The notes: generated by a model not told the origin, from the sequence alone. A DNA stretch of 37,345 nt from Kosmotogaceae bacterium UBA1373 (GCA_002305955.1 DBRH01000020.1:66098-103442); one strand, 5' to 3'; shown: positions 14,830 to 23,850, counted from the stretch's first letter. Made by a program: numbers and translations.

Positions 14830-16056
14830 TTACTCTCCTTGAATCGTCGCGATCTTTGATCGAACCGGAATGTTCACCGAGTCCGGTCCCGGCGTTTGAC
14901 CGCGCAAGTCAAATTCGAGATTCACTTCCGGCCTGAAAATGAGCACATGCGTCGATCCGCCGAAGTGAAACATACCCAGCTGGTCGCCCTTTTTCACGTG
15001 CTGGCCTTCGTAGACTGTGATTTCATTAGAAGAGACTTCTGCCATACCGACAAATACGACGCACATCAGCCCGATATCGGGATTATCGGCCTCGATGAAA
15101 ATTAAAGCTCTGGAAGCCACCTGCGTGATGTACGCCTGAGATTCATTGGGACTTGCGGGGTCCAAGCCCGCCGACAGGGCCGAAGCGTAGTACGAACCAT
15201 CGATCAGGCGAGTCTTGACGATCCGCCCGCTGACCGGACTGTGCCACCGGTGATAGCTCAAAGCGCTCAGAAAGGCCTGATAGACTGTTCCGCCTTCAAA
15301 GAGCGGCACCGTAGGATCTCCAGCCAGCATGTGGGAGAGCGAATAGGGTTGTTCTTTGATCCAGAAGCGATCGTGGATTTGAACGTTGGTCGCGATCCTG
15401 TAAGGAGCCGATTCACAGGCGTTGGTGATCACCGCGTTATCATCGGGGTATTCGACAGGGCGCTTGCCTTCTCGGAATTGACGGGTAAAAAAGTCGTCCC
15501 AGGAAGCGAAGCCGTAATGGGGAAGGTTCGGATCACACTGGAAATCTTCTACAAAGTTGGGCATGGCTTCCATAGCGTCCCGTCCAAACCATCCCTTCTC
15601 GGGATCCCCGCTCAGCACATATCTAGAATCGGTAGAGCCAAGAAACACGGCCCATTGATTGAGTATTTTCTTCAACTGCCGGTTTACTTTCTCGTTCAAA
15701 AAAGCGGTGGTTCCTGCTGGAGTGCCCATTGCCCAATTGATCACCGCGTTGATGGGAAATCCAACCAAATCGGTTTTATTGAATTCCGGGGCTTGAGTCA
15801 GAACTTCGTTCATTACTTGCAGCATTTGCCTGTAATCTTTTATCTGGAAATTTCCCGCGGGGTCCATTTCAAATTCCGGTGACGAAGGAATCTCTTCGAA
15901 CATCTGGGTAAAGAGCATGAAAAGGACCGGATCCTCTTCAATTATCTCTTGAAACTCTTGAATCACCGGATGAAAATTCATTACAGAAAAAGCCGGCGAT
16001 GCAAGAATCAGAACCACGCAAACTATCGTTGCCCACCGTTTCAGATCTCTCATCAT
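14830..16056 (-). CDS. exported phosphatidylserine-decarboxylase-family protein, PsiD-like (pyruvoyl enzyme)
   Basis: This 408-residue protein has a signal peptide (residues 1-24, RDLKRWATIVCVVLILASP in part), an N-terminal helical domain (28-150) and a phosphatidylserine-decarboxylase catalytic domain (175-405). The self-cleavage motif is FHFGGSTHVLIF: cleavage between Gly367 and Ser368 would make the pyruvoyl cofactor. SYHRWHSPVSG near residue 267 holds the His of the maturation triad. The segments DLVGFPINAVINWAMGTPAG and GFASWDDFFTRQFREGKRP match, from memory, the fungal tryptophan decarboxylase PsiD and relatives rather than ordinary Psd, so an amino-acid substrate is possible. Twelve of eighteen arginines use CGN codons, unlike the AGA/AGG use next door, which suggests transfer. 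ATG 16056 follows GGAGGAG; a second ATG is adjacent. The gene is flanked by spacers and has its own terminator. Confidence 0.85.
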   Translation of the reverse strand: MMRDLKRWATIVCVVLILASPAFSVMNFHPVIQEFQEIIEEDPVLFMLFTQMFEEIPSSPEFEMDPAGNFQIKDYRQMLQVMNEVLTQAPEFNKTDLVGFPINAVINWAMGTPAGTTAFLNEKVNRQLKKILNQWAVFLGSTDSRYVLSGDPEKGWFGRDAMEAMPNFVEDFQCDPNLPHYGFASWDDFFTRQFREGKRPVEYPDDNAVITNACESAPYRIATNVQIHDRFWIKEQPYSLSHMLAGDPTVPLFEGGTVYQAFLSALSYHRWHSPVSGRIVKTRLIDGSYYASALSAGLDPASPNESQAYITQVASRALIFIEADNPDIGLMCVVFVGMAEVSSNEITVYEGQHVKKGDQLGMFHFGGSTHVLIFRPEVNLEFDLRGQTPGPDSVNIPVRSKIATIQGE

Positions 16057-16431
16057 CAGGACACTCCTCCTCTTTGGATACCAGCGATTCTTCCGATGAT
16101 ACTACCGATTGCATTTTTCTATAAAAGACTTATGTTCTTCAGTGCTGAATGTTTCCATCAAAAAATGACTTTCAGGCAACCGCCTCATCTATTATAGAAC
16201 TCTGTCCTTGCAGGAAGGCCAAATTCACGAGAAAACTCGTTGGGTGGTGAGAAGATCTATTATCTGGCGAGACTATATCAGCGAATAACAGATCGCTCTA
16301 AGTCCTGCCAATTCCTTTTTGCGAGCTTTTTATACACTTTCAACTGGTATGAAGTGACCTTAGCCTGACGTTCTTATGACCTAACGCTTTTTCTATCTGT
16401 ATTTGACACTTCCTGAATCAGGATCAACTTG
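16057..16431. other. gene-free spacer upstream of the PsiD-like gene
   Basis: No supported gene is seen in these 375 bases. On the reverse strand, TATAAT (16196-16191) is a candidate -10 box about 135 nt upstream of the decarboxylase start, without a clear -35 partner. A small 5-bp hairpin ACGAG-AAAA-CTCGT occurs near 16227-16240 without a T-run. Confidence 0.5.
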
Positions 16432-16463
16432 AAAAAACCCCCACACTTTATACAGTGTGGGGG
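16432..16463 (-). terminator. intrinsic terminator downstream of tmRNA
   Basis: On the reverse strand CCCCCACAC (16463-16455) pairs with GTGTGGGGG (16446-16438) across an 8-nt loop, followed by TTTTTT (16437-16432). It lies 64 nt beyond the tmRNA 3' end. Confidence 0.88.
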
Positions 16464-16527
16464 CAAGCAAAAAATTCCATACCCATTTCAAAGCAGCGCT
16501 TTGGCTAAATGACGCGTGTAATTACGA

Positions 16528-16878
16528 TGGTGGAGGCGGCGAGAGTCGAACTCGCGTCCGAAACCAAGTTCCCTGCAGGGTCTCCGAGCGCAGCCAGCGA
16601 TCGTCGTCAACGGTCAAGACTTCACTGGCAGAGTCCGACCATCCAAGCTCCTGAATGTCCCCGAACCTCCGGAGCGAAGGCACAGGTTAGGTTCGATTTT
16701 CTGACGCTCACCTCAGCCCATCGAACCACAAAGCTGATAGAGCGGCTACTTACTAATTATTAAGCAGCGAGAGCAAATTCATTGTTGGCATTTCTATTTG
16801 TCCGGTTTTTTAACGCGGCTCCGGAACCTCGACTCGCTCCTGCAGGTGCGTTGACCCCGTCGAAACCGTTTCGCCCCC
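16528..16878 (-). ncRNA. ssrA: transfer-messenger RNA (tmRNA)
   Basis: This 351-nt RNA rescues stalled ribosomes and tags the incomplete protein for proteolysis, acting with SmpB. The 5' end GGGGGCG pairs with CGCCTCC before the encoded ACCA at the 3' end, forming a 7-bp acceptor stem. GAGTTCGACTCTCGC forms the T arm, and GAAACGGTTTCGACGGGG is the conserved tmRNA 5' segment. The tag frame runs from GCC at 16789 to TAA at 16760 and encodes ANNEFALAA, with the ALAA end read by ClpXP. A second stop follows the first. The gene has its own promoter inside the 3' end of the upstream regulator gene and its own terminator. Confidence 0.97.
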
Positions 16879-16886
16879 AACTTTTT

Positions 16887-16915
16887 ATTATATCATCGGG
16901 AGCCCGTGTTGTCAC
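16887..16915 (-). promoter_or_regulatory. tmRNA promoter inside the end of the sigma-54 regulator gene
   Basis: On the reverse strand GTGACA (16915-16910), a 17-bp spacer and TATAAT (16892-16887) lie 8 nt before the tmRNA 5' end at 16878. The -35 box and spacer fall within the last codons of the regulator gene (stop at 16893). Confidence 0.75.
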
Positions 16916-18626
16916 GTATTACGTGTCTTTCAAGCTTATAGTATAGACTCCTGATGCTTATTCCCAGTTCTCTCGCGGTTGCCGTTTTATTCCAGTCGTT
17001 TTTGTCGAGCGCGGCGACGATGATACATCTTTCGTAGTCGTTCATCATTTTCTCGAGATCGCCCTCCGGCAAGGGATCGCGTTTTTCCGGGATAGTTGAG
17101 AGTCCCTGAAGGTGCGACGCTTTGATTATGTGCTCGTCCGGCTCCATGTTGATGATAGCCCTGCCTATGACGTTTTCCAGTTCCCTGACGTTTCCGGGCC
17201 AGTCGTGCTTTTGAAGTGCATCCAGAGCTGCCGGCTCGATTTTTTCGACCATTCTGCCGTACTCCTGGTTTAGGCGCATGATTATCGTGTGTACTATCTC
17301 GGGTATGTCTTCGGAATGATTTTTGAGTGCCGGGATCACTATCGGCACCACGTTAAGCCGGTAGTATAGATCGGGGAGGAACCTCCCCTCTTCCACCAGT
17401 TTGTCTAGCTCCAAGTTAGTCGCAGCAATTATCCGAACGTCCAGTTTCATCGATTTGTTCCCGCCTACTGGCTTAATTTCGTGGTCCTGAAGGAACCTTA
17501 AAAACTTCGACTGCACCGGGAGGTTCATCTTTCCGACTTCGTCGAGGAAGACCGTTCCGCCGTTCGCTTCTTGCAGCAGCCCCTTCTTGCCACCGCGTCT
17601 GGCACCGGTGAAGGCACCCTCGACGTAGCCGAACAATTCGGACTCGAGAAGCGTTTCGGGAAGGGCGGCACAGTTGACGCTGATGAAACTCGCATCGCGC
17701 CTGTCGCTGGAGTTGTGTATGGCATGTGCAAAGAGCTCCTTTCCGGTTCCACTCTGCCCGTTCAACAGGACGGTGGCGCGTGTTCTGGAAACCTTGTGGG
17801 CCTGTTCTTTCGCAATTTTCATGAGCGGCGAGGAGCCGGCGATATCATCGAAGGTGTACCTGGCCTTCACGTATCGCAGTAGCCGCCTTGCATCTTCGAG
17901 TTCCCTGGCGAGACGTTCAATTTCGGAGATATCGTGGATAACGCCCACGCTGCCTTTGAACTTCCCTCTGACAAGAAGTGGCGTCACGTTCACTATAACG
18001 TCCTTTTTCCCCGGTCCGACTTTGAGCTTAGCGTTGAAGATAGGTTCTCTTATCCTCGCCACTTCCATGTGCAGCGACGAACCTTCGGCAATGTCGATGG
18101 TAGCCATCTTTCCTATAACGTATTCGGCACTCATGCCAGTAATTCTCGTGTAAGCCTTGTTGACCAGCACTATTTTGCCCTTTTCATCGGCAACGGATAT
18201 GGCGTCATAGGTGGCGTCGATTATACCGGTCAACAGAGCCTCCATCTCTTTGTGATTGATGACCTCCTCGGCCATCTTCTCCACGCTCGTCATGTCGCGA
18301 AAGACAGCCATGGCAGCATAGACCTTTCCGCTCTCATCCAGAAGAGGGAAGCGGGACGTTACGATGGTTTTATCTCTCAGATACTGAATCCTGTTGATTT
18401 CGGGAACACCGCTCTGGAGAACAATATGTAATCTAGTATTGGGTATGGTGTCGACTATGAGGAAGTTTTCCGCCCGGTCCCTGGTGAGTCCGACTATCTT
18501 CAAAGCCTCTTCATTAATGAAAATGATTTTACCGGAGGCGTCGATGACTATTATGCCTTCTATCAGAAAGTTGAGTATTTTGTCAAAGAGATCCCGGTTC
18601 ACGATAGCCCCTGTTTTTCGGCCCAC
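16893..18626 (-). CDS. sigma-54-dependent transcriptional activator with two PAS domains
   Basis: This 577-residue cytoplasmic activator opens sigma-54 promoters using ATP. Two PAS sensor domains (about 12-120 and 130-235) are followed by a short linker and an AAA+ domain (257-490). The AAA+ domain has Walker A GQSGTGKE (290-297), the sigma-54 contact loop GAFTGA (337-342), Walker B GGTVFLDEVG (356-365) and RFLPDLYYRLN holding the arginine finger. A Fis-type helix-turn-helix (NKTATARELGISIRSLYYKLE) closes the protein. The Walker A Gln is where most members have Glu. The start is uncertain: GTG 18626 gives this length, while GTG 18602 lies 5 nt after GGGG and gives 569 residues. Either overlaps the end of ksgA. 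Its target is unknown; the signal may be a small molecule bound by PAS. Confidence 0.92.
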   Translation of the reverse strand: MGRKTGAIVNRDLFDKILNFLIEGIIVIDASGKIIFINEEALKIVGLTRDRAENFLIVDTIPNTRLHIVLQSGVPEINRIQYLRDKTIVTSRFPLLDESGKVYAAMAVFRDMTSVEKMAEEVINHKEMEALLTGIIDATYDAISVADEKGKIVLVNKAYTRITGMSAEYVIGKMATIDIAEGSSLHMEVARIREPIFNAKLKVGPGKKDVIVNVTPLLVRGKFKGSVGVIHDISEIERLARELEDARRLLRYVKARYTFDDIAGSSPLMKIAKEQAHKVSRTRATVLLNGQSGTGKELFAHAIHNSSDRRDASFISVNCAALPETLLESELFGYVEGAFTGARRGGKKGLLQEANGGTVFLDEVGKMNLPVQSKFLRFLQDHEIKPVGGNKSMKLDVRIIAATNLELDKLVEEGRFLPDLYYRLNVVPIVIPALKNHSEDIPEIVHTIIMRLNQEYGRMVEKIEPAALDALQKHDWPGNVRELENVIGRAIINMEPDEHIIKASHLQGLSTIPEKRDPLPEGDLEKMMNDYERCIIVAALDKNDWNKTATARELGISIRSLYYKLERHVIRDNTGSR

Positions 18627-19422
18627 GCTCAGCTTCTCTTTGAAGGGTGTAAAGCCTATAAAGCTCTGTAAATTGGCCTACCGAAAGTTCCTCGGCCCTG
18701 ACTGAGGGATCTATTCCACAGGAGAGAAGGAGCTCTCCGGGCGAACTCACTAAGCACTTGAGGTTGTTGGTCAGTTTCTTCCTCCTTTGAGAGAAACACC
18801 GTCTCACAAAAGCCCTGTACCCGTCTCTATCGGGCAGCTCTTCAGGCCTCTCGAGGAGGCGAAGCTCTATAGCCATCGAATCTACCTCGGGGCGGGGTAT
18901 GAACTCGCTTTTCGAAACCTGGAAAAGCTCTCTTACCGTGGCGAAAGTGTTCACGTTGACTGTGAGAACCCCGTATTCTTTGGTTCCGACCGACGCCGTC
19001 AGTCTTGTTGCATACTCCTTCTGCACCATGAGCAGCGCTTTAGAAAAGCGCGGACCTTCGAACATTATCCTTTCGATTATCGGTGAGGTTATGTAGTAAG
19101 GAATGTTCGCAACGTAAGCCACATACTCGGAAATTGAGCCGAGATCGGCCTTTAAAAAATCCTCGTATATGAGTTTGCAACCAGGACCCTCAAGCCCACG
19201 GTTGACTTCGGCGAACCTCCTGTCAAGTTCAAAACCTACAACGCTGAAGCCGCGTTCCAGAAGGACTCTGGTCAGTATTCCCGAACCCACGCCTATCTCT
19301 ACGACAACAGAACCCACCGGCAGGTCAATATATTCAGCCATTTTTCTGGCGATCCTGTCGGTTTTCAGAAAATTCTGTCCCAGAGCCGTATTGAGTCTTA
19401 TATTCACGCTATTTCTGACCAA
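18583..19422 (-). CDS. ksgA: 16S rRNA dimethyladenosine transferase KsgA
   Basis: This 279-residue enzyme dimethylates two adjacent adenosines of the 3'-terminal helix of 16S rRNA during small-subunit assembly. The Rossmann methyltransferase core shows GQNFL near the N-terminus, SAM-binding VEIGVGSGILTR, the acidic ED of IYEDFLKAD and the catalytic NIPYYITSPI. The C-terminal helical part (RRCFSQRRKKLTNNL) follows. The start is taken as TTG 19422, 7 nt downstream of GGAGG; an ATG eight codons upstream would contain that ribosome site. It lies downstream of tRNA-Ser and its terminator, with a TATACT (19464-19459) as a possible own -10 box. The end overlaps the start of the sigma-54 regulator, suggesting co-transcription. 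Confidence 0.95.
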   Translation of the reverse strand: MVRNSVNIRLNTALGQNFLKTDRIARKMAEYIDLPVGSVVVEIGVGSGILTRVLLERGFSVVGFELDRRFAEVNRGLEGPGCKLIYEDFLKADLGSISEYVAYVANIPYYITSPIIERIMFEGPRFSKALLMVQKEYATRLTASVGTKEYGVLTVNVNTFATVRELFQVSKSEFIPRPEVDSMAIELRLLERPEELPDRDGYRAFVRRCFSQRRKKLTNNLKCLVSSPGELLLSCGIDPSVRAEELSVGQFTELYRLYTLQREAERGPKNRGYREPGSL

Positions 19423-19473
19423 AAGACTTCCTCCAGTCCGGTTCAATCTATCTCGAAAAGTATACCCAGAAGG

Positions 19474-19495
19474 AAAAACCCGTCATGAAGACGGG
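19474..19495 (-). terminator. intrinsic terminator of tRNA-Ser
   Basis: On the reverse strand CCCGTC-TTCAT-GACGGG is followed by TTTTT (19478-19474), 11 nt beyond the tRNA 3' end. Confidence 0.85.
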
Positions 19496-19505
19496 CTGCC
19501 TTTAA

Positions 19506-19596
19506 TGGCGGAGAGAGTGGGATTTGAACCCACGGACGAGTTTTGCTCGTCATACGCTCTCCAGGCGTACGCCTTCGACCACTCGGCCATCTCTCC
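19506..19596 (-). tRNA. tRNA-Ser, anticodon GGA
   Basis: This 91-nt tRNA has acceptor stem GGAGAGA/TCTCTCC with encoded GCCA end. The anticodon stem TACGC/GCGTA surrounds the loop CTGGAGA, giving anticodon GGA (19562-19560) for UCC and UCU codons. The long variable arm GACGAG-CAAAA-CTCGTC identifies a class II serine tRNA. A consensus promoter and a terminator flank it, so it is an independent unit. Confidence 0.97.
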
Positions 19597-19606
19597 AACA
19601 CAGACA

Positions 19607-19635
19607 ATTATATAGACCGTAGTTGAAGTTGTCAA
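19607..19635 (-). promoter_or_regulatory. consensus promoter of tRNA-Ser
   Basis: The reverse strand carries TTGACA (19635-19630), exactly 17 bp, then TATAAT (19612-19607), 10 nt before the tRNA 5' end. Both boxes match the sigma-70/A consensus fully. Confidence 0.9.
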
Positions 19636-19695
19636 TGCAATTATATGGTAAACTAAAAGATAGGTATAGAAATGTTGATTATCGGGGGCGAAAAA

Positions 19696-21012
19696 ATGAA
19701 AAAACTCTTCGGTACAGACGGCATCAGGGGGGTTATAAACGAAGAACTGACTGCCGAACTCGCAATGAAGCTTGGAAACGCTATAGGAAGATACTACCTC
19801 GGGAAATACAGAAACTTTATCATAGCCAAAGACACCAGGAGCTCGTGCGATCTTTTAGAGGACGCACTGGCTGCAGGAGCTGCTTCCGCAGGCATGAACG
19901 TCGATTTTGCCGGCATTATGCCGACACCTTCATTGGCGTATATTACCAGGAAGCTTGATACGATCGGAGCGGTTATCTCGGCTTCCCACAATCCGGCTGT
20001 TTACAATGGTATAAAAGTACTGGCAAGGGGGATGAAAATCTCGGATGAAGACGAGGTCGAGATCGAAAACCTCATAGTGAACAAACCCTTCCACTACACC
20101 GTTTATTCCGGTGTTGGCAGGACCAGGGTGGTGACATCTTACCGCGACGAATACATCGATTACGTAATAAAGACCTTCACCGGTCAAAAGTTCCCGCAGG
20201 GCGAGCTCGTTCTCGATGGCGCAAACGGGGCAATTGCAACGGTTGTTGAACCCGTTTATCATGCGCTCGACATAAATGCCCGGTTTCTCGGGATGGAGCC
20301 CAACGGCATAAATATCAACGACGGATGTGGCTCCCTACATCCCGAGTTTATAGGGGCGGCTCTTGGAGAAATGGAGGTTGGAATCCTCTTCGACGGCGAT
20401 GCTGACAGATGCCTCTTCGTTCTTCAGGGTTCGCGTGTCGTAGATGGCGATATGCTAATGGCCATCAATTCTAGAAAGATGGTCAGACAGGGTAGGTTGA
20501 AAGGAAACCGCGTAGTGGCTACCGTCATGTCTAACCTCGGTTTCGAGAAGTATCTTTCCGGCAGAGGAATCGGCCTGGAGAGAACGAAGGTCGGCGATAA
20601 GTACGTTCTGGAGAGAATGCTGCAGACCGGTGGCGTTTTGGGCGGAGAGCAGTCCGGACATATCATATTCCTAGATAGAAGCACGACCGGAGACGGTCTG
20701 ATAACTTCACTGGAAACGTTGAACACTCTGAGCGAGCTCGGCGAAACGCTCGAGGGTTTTCTAAAAGAGTTCCCGGTGTTTCCCCAGTTGCTCAAGAACG
20801 TACCTGTCTCCGATAAAAAAGGCGTCATGGAGTGTGAAAAACTCAAGGCAAGGCTCTACGAACTTGAAAGCTGGAGGGATTTGCGGATAGTCCTGCGTCC
20901 ATCGGGCACCGAACCCTATGTGAGAGTAATGGTCGAAGGCGTCGATTCACGAGAAGTGGAGGAGACCTGTCAGGAGCTCGTCGAACTCGTTGAGGAGTGT
21001 AGCAATGGATAG
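19696..21012 (+). CDS. glmM: phosphoglucosamine mutase GlmM
   Basis: This 438-residue cytoplasmic enzyme converts glucosamine 6-phosphate to glucosamine 1-phosphate for UDP-GlcNAc and peptidoglycan synthesis. The start KKLFGTDGIRG is the family N-terminus. The phosphoserine is Ser97 in VISASHNP. DGDADR (233-238) binds the metal, and RPSGTEPYVRVMVE near the end binds the phosphate. ATG 19696 is preceded by GGGGGC; an ATG eight codons upstream lacks a ribosome site. SASHNP followed by AVYNGIK rather than the FEDNGIK of most GlmM is a small variation. The gene is divergent from tRNA-Ser and overlaps uvrA by 8 nt. Confidence 0.93.
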   Translation: MKKLFGTDGIRGVINEELTAELAMKLGNAIGRYYLGKYRNFIIAKDTRSSCDLLEDALAAGAASAGMNVDFAGIMPTPSLAYITRKLDTIGAVISASHNPAVYNGIKVLARGMKISDEDEVEIENLIVNKPFHYTVYSGVGRTRVVTSYRDEYIDYVIKTFTGQKFPQGELVLDGANGAIATVVEPVYHALDINARFLGMEPNGININDGCGSLHPEFIGAALGEMEVGILFDGDADRCLFVLQGSRVVDGDMLMAINSRKMVRQGRLKGNRVVATVMSNLGFEKYLSGRGIGLERTKVGDKYVLERMLQTGGVLGGEQSGHIIFLDRSTTGDGLITSLETLNTLSELGETLEGFLKEFPVFPQLLKNVPVSDKKGVMECEKLKARLYELESWRDLRIVLRPSGTEPYVRVMVEGVDSREVEETCQELVELVEECSNG

Positions 21013-23836
21013 GTACATATCTGTCAAAGGAGCCAGAGTCCACAATCTAAAAAACGTGAGCGTCGAAATACCCAAGAACTCTCTCACGATCATAACCGGC
21101 CTTTCTGGCTCGGGCAAGTCTTCGCTCGCACTGGACACCATTTACGCAGAAGGTCAGAGACGGTATCTGGAATCGCTTTCAACTTACGCCAGACAGTTTC
21201 TAGGTGAACTCAAGAGACCCGACGTGGAGAGCATCGAAGGGCTTTCACCCGCGATAGCCATAGAACAGAAGACCGTCAGCCATAACCCAAGATCTACAGT
21301 CGGAACGGTGACAGAGATTCACGACCATTTGAGAATCCTTTACGCACGTGTCGGGATCCCACACTGTCCCTCTTGCGGAAGAGCAGTTCAGCGGCAGAGT
21401 CTCGACGAGATAGTGGAGGGTATCTTCAAGGAGTTTTCCGAAGGCTCCAGGATCGCCATATACTCGCCGATTTGCAAGGAAAAGAAGGGCGAGTACAAGA
21501 AGGAACTGGAGAACCTCAGAAAGAAGGGTTACGTGCGTGTGGAGATCGACGATCATGTCTACGATCTCGAAGAGGACCTGAAGCTCGACAAGAACAAGAG
21601 ACACACGATAAGCCTTGTGGTCGACAGGTTGAAAGTCGAGAGAGAGAACGCCTCGAGAATCGCCGACAGCGTAGAAATGGCGCTCCACGAAGGAAACGGA
21701 TTCGTGGAGATCGGTTTGATCGACGCTCAGGAGAGAAAGATCTTCAGCGAGAACTTCGCCTGCCCGGTTTGTGGGATAAGTCTTCCAGAGATAAGTCCCA
21801 AGATCTTCTCATTCAACAACCCCTTTGGCGCCTGTCCCAGGTGTCATGGCCTGGGGTACACAATGGAATTCTCCAGGGACCTGGTAGTCAACGAAGACCT
21901 GAGCGTACTAAAAGGCTCCTTCAAAGCCATCTCTGGATCTCAGGACAGTTTCACCATGAAGATGTTGATCAGGGTCATCGAATCGCTCGGGGAATCTCCC
22001 GATAAGCCTTTCAAAGATTTGCGCGAAGATGTGAAAAACGCCTTACTCTTCGGCACTACCGATGACATAACCATGAAGTACAAATCGGAAAAATTGACCT
22101 ACGAACTGAAGAGACCCTACGAAGGTGTGATCAACAACCTCCAGAGGCGGTACCAGGAAACCCAGTCGGAAGAGATGCGCTACTGGATGGAAAGCAGCTT
22201 CATGGTTCAGCAGACATGCACTCAGTGCAATGGGCAGCGTTTACGCCCCGAGGCGCTGGCCGTGACCCTCAAGGACAGGAATATTGCATCGGTCTCGGAC
22301 ATGACGATCCAGGAGCTTTTCGATTTCGTGCAGGAGATACATCTAACCGAACACCAGTTCGAGATAGTCGGTGAACTCATGGGCGAGATCGAAAAGAGAT
22401 TGAAGTTCCTGGTCGATGTCGGCCTCGATTATATAACGCTCTCCAGATACGCGATGACACTATCCGGCGGGGAGTCCCAAAGAATAAGGCTGGCCACGCA
22501 GATCGGCTCGGGTCTCACAGGAGTGACCTATGTACTGGACGAACCGACCATCGGTCTCCATTCCCGCGACAACGACAGACTGATCAAAACTCTCAAGAAC
22601 CTGCGCGACTTAGGGAACACGGTTATAGTGGTCGAACACGATGAAGAGGTTATAAGAAGCTCCGATTACATAGTAGATGTGGGGCCGGGAGCGGGTGTTC
22701 ACGGCGGAGAGATAGTCTACCAGGGTCCCACGCAGAGACTCATCGAAGACCCTCCCGAAAGATCTCTAACAGGAAAGTACTTAAAAGGCGAGTGTTCGGT
22801 CCCCAGACTTGAAGTTGCCGGCAACGGCGATCGTGGGTGGTTGACCATCAAAGGGGCATCACGCAACAACCTGAAAAACATTGATGTCGCCTTTCCCCTG
22901 GGAAGGTTCGTGACCGTCACAGGGGTCTCTGGTAGCGGTAAGAGTTCGCTGGTAATGGACACGGTTTACCCCTCTCTAAAAAACCGTCTGGGCAACTCCA
23001 AAAACCCGGTAAATACCGAAGTCAGCCTCGAAGGCTGGGAAGCGATTGACAACGTAATAGTGATAGATCAGAGCCCCATAGGCAGAACTCCCAGATCCAA
23101 CCCGGCCACCTATACCGGTCTCTTCGACTTCGTTAGAGACCTCTTCTCCAAAACTCAGGAAGCCAGGGCGAGAGGCTACTCGAAGGGGCGGTTCTCCTTC
23201 AACGTTAAGGGCGGAAGGTGCGAAGCCTGCCAGGGGCACGGGATGATAAAGATCGAGATGCAGTTCCTGCCTGACGTTTACGTGGAGTGCGATGTCTGCA
23301 AAGGTCGGCGTTACAACAAAGAAACCCTGGAGATAAAGTACAGGGGCAGATCGATCTCGGACGTTCTGAACATGACCGTGGAGGAAGCATCTACGTTTTT
23401 CGAAAGGATACCGGTTCTCAACAGGATACTGGAGCTGCTCAACGACGTCGGGCTGGGTTATATAAGGCTGGGCCAGCCGGCGACCACACTTTCCGGGGGA
23501 GAGGCACAGAGAATAAAGCTGGCTTCGGAATTGAAGAAAAAATCCACCGGCAGCACCTTCTATATTCTCGACGAGCCCACCACCGGACTTCATTTCGACG
23601 ATGTGTCCAAACTGGTAAAAGTTCTCAAAAGACTGGTCGAACTGGGAAACACCGTGGTCGTGGTGGAACACAACATGGACGTGATAAAGAACGCCGACTA
23701 TATAATCGACCTCGGACCGGAGGGAGGGGCCAGAGGCGGAGAGGTCGTGATCTCGGGGACTCCGGAGGAGGTGGCCGAGACGAGGTTCAGCCACACCGGC
23801 TATTATCTGAGAAAGCTATTGAACCCCGTCCGGTAA
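21005..23836 (+). CDS. uvrA: excinuclease ABC subunit A (UvrA)
   Basis: This 943-residue DNA-damage recognition ATPase works with UvrB and UvrC in nucleotide excision repair. It has two ABC modules: Walker A GLSGSGKSS near residue 35 and GVSGSGKSS near residue 640, with signatures LSGGE near 485 and 830 and switch segments VLDEPTIGLH and ILDEPTTGLH. Zinc-binding cysteine pairs are visible in CPSCGRAV, in CPVCG with CPRCHG, and in CEACQGHG with CDVCKGRRYN. ATG 21005 follows GAGGAGTG and lies 8 nt inside the end of glmM, so the two genes are translationally coupled. The stop is 14 bp from the convergent patatin gene. Confidence 0.97.
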   Translation: MDRYISVKGARVHNLKNVSVEIPKNSLTIITGLSGSGKSSLALDTIYAEGQRRYLESLSTYARQFLGELKRPDVESIEGLSPAIAIEQKTVSHNPRSTVGTVTEIHDHLRILYARVGIPHCPSCGRAVQRQSLDEIVEGIFKEFSEGSRIAIYSPICKEKKGEYKKELENLRKKGYVRVEIDDHVYDLEEDLKLDKNKRHTISLVVDRLKVERENASRIADSVEMALHEGNGFVEIGLIDAQERKIFSENFACPVCGISLPEISPKIFSFNNPFGACPRCHGLGYTMEFSRDLVVNEDLSVLKGSFKAISGSQDSFTMKMLIRVIESLGESPDKPFKDLREDVKNALLFGTTDDITMKYKSEKLTYELKRPYEGVINNLQRRYQETQSEEMRYWMESSFMVQQTCTQCNGQRLRPEALAVTLKDRNIASVSDMTIQELFDFVQEIHLTEHQFEIVGELMGEIEKRLKFLVDVGLDYITLSRYAMTLSGGESQRIRLATQIGSGLTGVTYVLDEPTIGLHSRDNDRLIKTLKNLRDLGNTVIVVEHDEEVIRSSDYIVDVGPGAGVHGGEIVYQGPTQRLIEDPPERSLTGKYLKGECSVPRLEVAGNGDRGWLTIKGASRNNLKNIDVAFPLGRFVTVTGVSGSGKSSLVMDTVYPSLKNRLGNSKNPVNTEVSLEGWEAIDNVIVIDQSPIGRTPRSNPATYTGLFDFVRDLFSKTQEARARGYSKGRFSFNVKGGRCEACQGHGMIKIEMQFLPDVYVECDVCKGRRYNKETLEIKYRGRSISDVLNMTVEEASTFFERIPVLNRILELLNDVGLGYIRLGQPATTLSGGEAQRIKLASELKKKSTGSTFYILDEPTTGLHFDDVSKLVKVLKRLVELGNTVVVVEHNMDVIKNADYIIDLGPEGGARGGEVVISGTPEEVAETRFSHTGYYLRKLLNPVR

Positions 23837-23850
23837 TCACGTGGAGATTT

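Noticed and set aside
14830..16056. Ordinary phosphatidylserine decarboxylase for membrane lipid synthesis
   Set aside because: The long N-terminal domain, signal peptide and segment matches point to the PsiD-like branch, although activity on phosphatidylserine is not excluded.
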